Shown here in pieces: positions 57,546 to 64,000 of a DNA stretch of 64,000 bases; position 1 is the stretch's first letter, and the number at the start of each line of letters is the position of its first letter. The notes under the pieces were generated by a model. The model was not told the origin of the DNA, made no database searches, and worked only from the letters and a program-made list of their open reading frames with translations. A program made the position numbers and the translations under genes. Location of the stretch: the NCBI GenBank assembly GCA_019095985.1, contig CM032663.1, forward strand, positions 15,666,374 through 15,730,373, read 5' to 3'. The DNA comes from Streblospio benedicti (lineage: Eukaryota > Annelida > Polychaeta > Spionida > Spionidae).

Positions 57546-57960
57546 TACAATATGAAATATATGTTTTTATTGAAGATTTATATATCATGACAAAGCTGAA
57601 TTTATTGGTAAGACGAATATGTATATTATTTTAGAATCAAACCGCTATAACTATGTCTACAAGTGCATCAAAATTTTTGTTTTTCCATTTTGTGTGGATG
57701 CTATAAAATGGCGCCTGTGGTAACCTGCAAACAAATGATATGAAGTGAAATTTCTTGGTATTCTCTTAAAATATAAAAGTAAGATTAAAATAACTTGTTT
57801 GCGATGATTCCTCATACGGTTTTACATAAAATTATCTAGTTTTATTTTGGAGGACACTGCTATTATACCCCAAACGAATGCATTGTATGTCGAAGCTTTT
57901 GACCGCCAAAAGCGTGAAATGATACAGCCGGTTTAGGCTGTTAGCTCTAGAGTCTGTATT

Positions 57961-59157
57961 GATATAATAAGTGTTATTATTTATAGAATTTTTCTTGTAT
58001 GATAAATGTATACATAAACACATAAACACCCATATCATCCATATTTTTTCTGAATGACCCAGAATATCACCCGCACCACCTACGTCTTGTGGTAGGTCGT
58101 CCGGACGGGCTCGCTACGATTTAGAATTAGAATTTAGAAATAACATTATTTGACTAACAAAATACACTGTATCAGATGTTAAGATATGACCTCTGAAATC
58201 TTGCTATTGCTCATATAATATGTGACCAGTCAGTGACTTTTCTATTTGAAAAATCAAATTGGGTCAGTCTGATGTTGCGTCGCCATGGTAACAAAGACTG
58301 TTTATTGTGTTGCCTGTTCAGCTGTTACTGTTACCAAATCAACTGTTGCTTTCTTTACAGCTAGAGAAAAAATGAATGGAATTCTTGTAAGAATGTGCTT
58401 CGAATGGTGAATAAACATTTCTTAATGTGTGTTAGTACTTCTGGCAATTCGCAAACTTTACACTTTATTGACTTGACTGCCAACCGTTTTTGCTCAATTA
58501 CTTGACAAGTCTTAGAGCTAGCAGAGATAGTTTAGTTAAGTTTTGCGTTCCCAGCAGGTGTGAGCAGGTGCCCGGGAGAGGATGGTCAACAAACGTTGTC
58601 TTCTACAAATGAATAGAAAATTGGTTGATTTTGACATGATATGTTTGCATTTTATGATTAGAAATATAAATAGCTATGAATGGGAAGTCATTCATTATAC
58701 TATGATCTTCAACATACAGACCATTTCTGGGCCCTGACATCTCTGAAAAACTGTGTAGGAACATTTACAAATCATGTTGTTTATCCATAGTGATTAGTCT
58801 ATGGGTATTCTCGCCGCACGGTGATTGTTAAACATAATGTAAATGTAAATGTGCTGGTTTATCATCCTGATCCAATTCTTGCTCTCAAGACTTTACAACA
58901 AACATATGGCGATGCATGTGATTGATGTTCAAAATAAACTATTTAGTTCAAACAATTACCCAGATTTATATATATGAGTGGTATTGCCTATTACTGCAGA
59001 TTATTTCCATCAGAATTATACATTTATACGACAAGCGTGTGTTGATGTTTTTTGGTCATCTGCTACTGTCATTGATATGATCGATAGTATAACAAAGTTG
59101 AAATCAGTCACTTGTCACATGGGTGCTTGTAATTTGCAGAGGTTTTACTGACAAGTT
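57961..59157. other. No gene seen
   Basis: AT-rich, without supportable exon, element end or RNA gene. Confidence 0.5.
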
Positions 59158-59255
59158 AGGGAACAATCATAAATAACGATACTGTGGGGGTCGTCCATTT
59201 TTTGGGGCTCGAAGAAAAAGTTAGTCGACCCCCTCCCCATCAACATCTTAAAATT

Positions 59256-61581
59256 TAGGGTTGCCACAGGACTTGAAAAATCAAGGAAATCAGGTTTTTT
59301 TCAAGGTCAGTGAATTGTCAGGGAAATTTGAAAATTGGTCAGTGAAGAATCTATTTTCAAAAAGTCAAGGAAAAGTCAGGGAAAAATGAAATTTCAGAGG
59401 AAAAATCTGTAGAGATGGCAGATTTCAGGCAGTATTTTGTTAGGACTTCATAATTACTAATTCAAATGGTTAATCATTCTCAATCACCTGAATAAAAACT
59501 TCAGCAAGTTGTTACAGAGTTTGCTTGAGTGTAACATAAAGGAGGCAGCAACTTATGATATTGTATACTGCAATAATATAAGAAATTCCTTACTGAAATA
59601 CAGATAAGATCTTTCAGACCAGAATTATGATTATAACACATATGATCCTGACAGCAGTGATGTTCTGTGATGGTCTAGGTGTGCAATCTTTTATATAGCT
59701 ATATGCTATTTCTTGATTATTGCGTCGCTTCAGTAGCTGAAGCGAAAGCCTTGTGATCACTTTGTTTCTATGTATCTATGTATCTATGTATGTCTCCGGA
59801 CAAGCTAGAGCTTTTACCGTTACACCGATTTCGTTCAAACTTTACACAGCTATGAGGTATGAGGCGACACTAAAGTGATTCGATTTTGGGCGCTCTGCCA
59901 ATTAAATTGTGTATGTTAGAAGGCTATTTATGAAATTTTTACTGATATTCAATGCACTTAGCGTCAAACGTCAAACGTGAACCGTTCAACCAATAACGCA
60001 CACCGCCTTGCACGGATTACGTGATCCTTTGTAGTTCGTGGTTTATTGTGTTAGTACATTGTATATACTTTCACATAGACGTGTCATTGACGTAGTGTTT
60101 GTAATAAAAGCATAGATTCTTTTTTAACATTCGTATTCTTATATTTATTATTGCTGTTATTATTTTTTGTAATGTGTTGGGGAAAACATAACAATGAACA
60201 GTGACCAATTGGCAAATACCAAGTACCCCCCTCCCAGAAGAAATGATTGTATATTGATTCTGATTCATTCTGATGTTTTCTCCTCAAATTCATAGATTTC
60301 TTGATTGTAAAGTATACATTTTTTCAGTATATTATCTTAATTGCCCAAAAGTCAAGGTCGTTCTAGCGACGCAGTATTCTTTGAACACTTTTGATCTAGT
60401 TATGAAAAATTGTATTTCCCTGAAGAGGACACTCACGCATCCAAATGTTGGAACAATCTTTAATGAATCAAATGAAATTATTCTTCAAAGTTTATCTTAA
60501 TTTTTGAATTTTCAAATTAAGTCTCCAACACAGTTATACCCAGTAGGTCATAATAACCAACAATGAGACCATTTGTGATGTCCGAAATGAAACATTGAAA
60601 AAAGTCATTTAGCCAACAAAACATAATAGCATTTTTATGTACAAGACCATACTTACATGTATGGTCACCAAATAAATGACACAGCATTTCTTTCAATATA
60701 ACTATGATTTAGGTCTCAGTTCAAGGAGTGTTTGCAAGTTTTGTTAAGATCAAACTTAGAATCTATCAATTTTAAATTTCCAAATGAAGTCTCCGACCAC
60801 AGAAAGAGACGTAATAACTAAAAATGAACATCTTATCCTTACATGGAAGCTAATGTATGAAATATTGTCAAAAACTCGTATGATATGTTTTTTGTTCAAG
60901 TTTTAAAAGTTCTAGTTGTAATTGTTATTGTTTTAATTGAAACTAAGAAAGAGGTCTTTTAAATTCCTAAAATGGTTTGCATAATGTGCCTTATAAACTA
61001 GTACGGGGCCACAGATACATGTAAGTACCATCCTTTTGTCCGAGACTGTTATCTGTGTTGTCAGGACTGGTAAACATTTTGAGTTACTTGTCCATAGTAT
61101 TCTCAGTCACCCCAGACATCACTTTTTTGAATTTACATGAAGTTTGTTGATTTGCACATGTAAATCTTTGTTAGGACCGGTACATGTATATTTTCCTTTG
61201 GACAATTATGATTTTTTTCCTATTCGTGGGCCTGTAGTAACTTCTACATTTTGTTAAATTTCTAAATATTCTTATTGTTTAACTGTTAGTGTTCTAAATG
61301 TTTATTACATTAAACCGTTGTATAAGGTCGATTTATTTCCTTTAGTAAGTAGTGTGAACACTGTGACGAGCAAGCATATGTACGTGTAATTCTTTTGAAG
61401 TTATAAATATTCATATAGTTCTGTTAGTATGTACTATCGAAGGCAATAAAATGAACTAAAGGACAGCTATAGCTATAGGCAAATTGGAGGCGTAAATTTA
61501 AGGTGTTATGGTCAGTGAAAATTCAAAATAAGTCAGTGAAGAGTCAGGGAATTTTAGGTCATCCTTCTTGTGGCAACCCTG
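59256..61581. mobile_element. hAT-like non-autonomous element
   Basis: Ends (T)AGGGTTGCCACAGGA and CTTGTGGCAACCCTG, a 12-base inverted repeat. Flanked by TTAAAATT and TTAAAAAG, an 8-base target duplication with two differences. Subterminal GTCAGGGAA / GTCAGTGAA words repeat on both sides. It carries a copy of the 38697 repeat (59966-60247), a tandem TATCTATG patch near 59770, and an internal repeat (TTCAAATTAAGTCTCC at 60510 and TTCCAAATGAAGTCTCC at 60780). No transposase. Confidence 0.65.
59966..60247 (+). repeat. Dispersed repeat, partner of 38697-39000
   Basis: Same-strand copy of 38697-39000, about 90 percent similar by eye, nested in the hAT-like element. Confidence 0.6.
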
Positions 61582-61597
61582 TTAAAAAGTTGAGTGA

Positions 61598-61660
61598 CCC
61601 CCCCCCTTCCAACCCCCCCCCCCACCCACCCCCACCCACACACACCCCCCCCCCGCTAAA
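61598..61660. repeat. C-rich low-complexity run
   Basis: Runs of 8-13 C separated by TT, A and ACACAC. The complementary strand has G runs able to form quadruplexes. Confidence 0.9.
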
Positions 61661-61803
61661 GAAAATGTCCTCTATATAGTCATTGCAATGCTAAAAGAAA
61701 ATATTTGAAAAAATATACCGTAACGTTATGAAAAAGTTCAGCGACCCCCGCCCCCACCTATTTGGACGACTCCCCCGGTATCATTATTTATGATCGTTTC
61801 CTT

Positions 61804-62974
61804 AAAAATTATCATAGTCACATAGGACACTTAAAATCTGATGCAGATTCTTATTTTTACACTTTCAGTTCATACTTTAAATTGGGAAAGAAATGTCCAT
61901 TGACCCCATCACATATATCACTCGTCCTAATGCTCTCTGATGTGCTGTCAAATCCACTACGATGTAGGCTCCAATCAGTCTGAAAATGATGACTAAAATT
62001 GTTCATCAAACCAAGTCGCGATTCTCATGAATTGTCAGTACCTGTATAAATATGGCCGTAACAGGTATTGCATCCCAAAATTTTCACTGTTAACGTTCCA
62101 TTTCATGTTGAGGACATCCTAAGGCTTCAAAAAAATATAGTTTTGTTAAGAGGTGGGGGGGTAACGAAAAAACCATATCTCGCCGGTGCCCTAATTGTGT
62201 TTTACCATTTTGACTAGCAAAGTTTGATCATGGAATGTCTGCTATTTTATAATAATTGGTATGGTTAGAAACGCACACTTCTGTAGATTACATATAAAGT
62301 AATAAAATATTTTTTGGACAGGTATGGATGAGATACTGACATATTTATTATTTAGCAACTAACTTTATTCGTGCTAAATGATTGTATTAGTGAGGTTGGG
62401 GGTGGGGGGGATTTTTGAGATTTTTGTTTTTTGGTGGAAGAGAGATTGCTTCAAAGTAAATTTATATATGTTTCTATTGGAAGGGATTTTTGAGATTTTT
62501 GTTTTTTGGTGGAAATCGTATTGAATTACACTTCAGCTCCGAAAATTTGGCAGTTCTTTTATTTTACAACATTTAATCTTTATCATCATATAAGAAATAA
62601 ATATAGTAATGTATTTGTTGTGATATATGTATTTTATTCTGCAATAGTCTGTGGCCAAATCTAACTTTATAGGAGAATTTCAGTCCATGTTGCTACCCAA
62701 AGAACGCTCAATTTTCATTCGTAATAAAGCAGCGTACTGTGTTTTACCCGGAAATCAGAGGAACCAGCAGGATATAACTTCCACATAAAAAAATCAAAAT
62801 ATATTGTTACCTGTACCAGTCGGGTGCATCTAAAAGGTTCTAGTATTCAAAGTATTGATGCTGATTCTTATTATCGCACTTTGAGCCCATAATATTCTAC
62901 ATATTTTAAGAAATCCATCGAAACTCCCCAGATCCAGATAATAATAATGCTCTTTATTATCACCCTGCCACCTG
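61804..62974. other. No gene; one short direct repeat
   Basis: The 32-base word GGGATTTTTGAGATTTTTGT plus TTTTTGGTGGAA occurs at 62408 and 62484. No exon or element end was recognised. Confidence 0.5.
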
Positions 62975-63090
62975 TCTGCTAACATATCATCATCGAAAGC
63001 GCTGTTCCGAATCTGCAACGAGGAGGCGCACTTGACTAAGGCTGATTCTTTGAAACCAGCATATGATTACACATATGCATAAATTATGAT
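62975..63090 (+). repeat. Partial copy of the R1-associated upstream sequence
   Basis: Matches 45338-45450: GCATCATCGATAGCGCTGT-like, GCACTTGACTAAGGCTGATT and CTTTGAAACCAGC. No R1 frame follows, so the copy is truncated. Confidence 0.55.
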
Positions 63091-63130
63091 AATGAGCATG
63101 TGTGTGGCGCTACTCTTAATCGCATTGCGG

Positions 63131-63650
63131 TATGGTCGGTGTTGACATGTTACGGTGTGTAATAAAGGCTAATTATTGATTACTTGCATAATACGTCATC
63201 ATTTCTCGTGTAAGCGGGTTTCGATGACGAAATGCACCTCGCTATGGCGGATGTTACAAATTCTGGTAAGTTTTTCTTACATTTTTCTTAAATTACATCG
63301 TTATTTAAACGTGTTAGGTTTAATAGTGACAGATAAATTGTATTTGTTCGATTATGTGGCAATAGGGTTGTTTTTCAAGCCGGATTTTCTCACGGTGTGG
63401 GCAGTGTTGACATATTATGGTGTCATGAATGATAGTTATTGTTTCCAAGTGTAATACGTCATCAATTCTCGTATAAGCGGGTTTCGATGACATACACTTT
63501 GCTATGGCGGATGTGACAAATTCTAGTATTTTTTTTTTTTACATTTTTCTTAAATTACATCATTATTTGAACGTGTTAGTGTTTAATCGTATTGGATAAA
63601 TTTTATTCGTTCGCATAGGTGGCAATAGTATTGTTTTACAAGCCGGATTT
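63131..63650 (+). repeat. Tandem duplication of about 265 bases with promoter-like content
   Basis: Units start near 63131 and 63398. Both contain GGTGTTGACAT(G/A)TTA, AATACGTCATCA (CRE-like), GTAAGCGGGTTTCGATGAC, GCTATGGCGGATGT.ACAAAT, a T-rich stretch and GTGGCAATAG...TTGTTTT.CAAGCCGGATTTTC. The arrangement looks like a duplicated promoter plus first exon. Confidence 0.7.
63244..63265 (+). CDS. Possible first coding exon (MADVTNS)
   Basis: ATGGCGGATGTTACAAATTC, then TG|GTAAGT: a short N-terminus MADVTNS with a consensus donor in phase 1, about 50 bases after a CRE-like element. The tandem copy at 63504 keeps the ATG but has TCTAGTATT in place of the donor. No downstream exon lies in the window, so this is a weak call. 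Confidence 0.25.
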
Positions 63651-64000
63651 TCCGAGATAATCTTGTTTTTGCACAATTCATGTGCTGTGTCAAGTCAATC
63701 TCTAATAAAATTCTGAATTTTAACGAACTCGGGGGAGCCGAGATGGCGGCGCCGTAGGCGTCGCATATGCAGTGCCACAGGCACCGCGGGTGGGTGCGTG
63801 TGGTAGGGGGGTCATCCCCCTACTGCACGGGGGGGCTAGGGGGATCTCCCTCCGAAAATTTTGAAAATTTGATGCATTTTTCTGCAATCTAGGCTAGAGC
63901 TACTAAAACAAAGTACCGTCTGAAGAAAATTGCTAAGAAATTTTTCAAACAACGTTACCAGTCTGTTGTGCTAAGCAAACAAACATTTAGCAGATGCACT
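63651..64000. other. No gene; GC-rich element-like block
   Basis: 63730-63850 is GC-rich with GGGGGTCATCCCCC and GGGGGATCTCCC words, like the subterminal GC block of the TIR element at 31934-32889. No ends could be fixed. Confidence 0.4.

Larger units (their letters stand above)
55738..57960. mobile_element. Element with long (about 180-base) inverted ends
   Basis: The left arm 55790-55935 contains AACAGCCTAAACCGG, TTTCACG, CATTTGTTTGGGGTATA and AAAACTAGATAACTATATGTAAAACC. It is matched in reverse at 57785-57945 (GGTTTTACATAAAATTATCTAG, TATACCCCAAACGAATG, CCGGTTTAGGCTGTT). The left outer edge CTTAACCCTTTACCCC resembles a piggyBac TTAA end, but the right edge lacks it. The arm also occurs once more at about 6145-6200. 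It hosts a 252-base foldback and a dispersed repeat. No transposase frame. Confidence 0.55.
59158..61803. mobile_element. Outer TIR element (MITE), split by a hAT-like insert
   Basis: Left end GGGAACAATCATAAATAACGATACTG followed by GGGGGTCGTCCA. The right end is its inverse (TGGACGACTCCCCC ... GGTATCATTATTTATGATCGTTTCC). With the inner insert removed, the element is only about 320 bases. Its inner sides carry AGTCGACCCCC / AGTGACCCCCCC words, including a C-rich run at 61598-61660. No coding capacity. Confidence 0.65.

Noticed and set aside
60071-60293. Conserved minus-strand frame shared with 38821-39018
   Set aside because: Open in both repeat copies, but the similarity is that of the DNA repeat and the residues are low-complexity (Asn-rich).
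59256-61581. Autonomous hAT transposon
   Set aside because: Ends and 8-base flanks fit, but no frame longer than about 75 residues and no transposase motif.

Overview
The window looks like nuclear DNA from an AT-rich, repeat-rich invertebrate animal genome, probably marine. It has no bacterial operons, sparse coding sequence in short exons with GT-AG-type borders, very long introns, and a metazoan mix of mobile elements: Penelope, a 3' LINE with an AAGT-repeat tail, tRNA-derived SINEs, PIF/Harbinger, hAT-like and piggyBac-like ends, and Gypsy fossils. I cannot fix the phylum from sequence alone; a hemichordate, echinoderm, mollusc or cnidarian would all fit.

The one host gene I can follow runs on the + strand from at least 2339 to 55436. 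It is a string of small exons, nearly all 90-105 bases and phase 1 on both sides, each coding one cysteine-rich repeat of the furin-like (FU) type (C-x2-GC-x2-C ... C-x2-C-x2-GFY ... C). Exons lie at 2339, 10752, 16636, 42052, 42345, 42781, 42982, 55167 and 55344. The last two are an identical 177-base tandem duplication, and the 42 kb cluster is an older tandem array containing a half-deleted exon and one long exon ending in a stop. A possible signal-peptide exon with the matching phase sits at 7151. Neither the first nor the last exon is certain, and more than one paralogous gene may be present.

The introns are packed with repeats. The most interesting is a family called R1 here. At least seven copies, on both strands, carry remnants of a short reading frame of about 100 residues with a signal-peptide-like start and a conserved NGENK core; the copy at 4647-4949 (-) is open throughout and the diverged copy at 39809-40114 (-) is open too. 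Around 26.7-36.5 kb lies a complex of broken copies of a CXC-tailed, transposon-type gene in inverted and direct orientation, including a recent 2.1 kb segmental duplication. One copy of that duplication holds a 956-base terminal-inverted-repeat (TIR) element and the other keeps the empty site. From 46.5 to 54.3 kb there is a LINE inside a SINE, a reverse-transcriptase element cut by a Harbinger-like MITE, and a PIF/Harbinger transposon with a nearly readable transposase. Long foldback repeats occur at 16.2, 19.1, 27.1 and 56.4 kb.

The first and last kilobases, and many stretches between repeats, show no supportable gene. The Gypsy gag and integrase pieces and the gag-like coiled-coil piece are old broken fragments.
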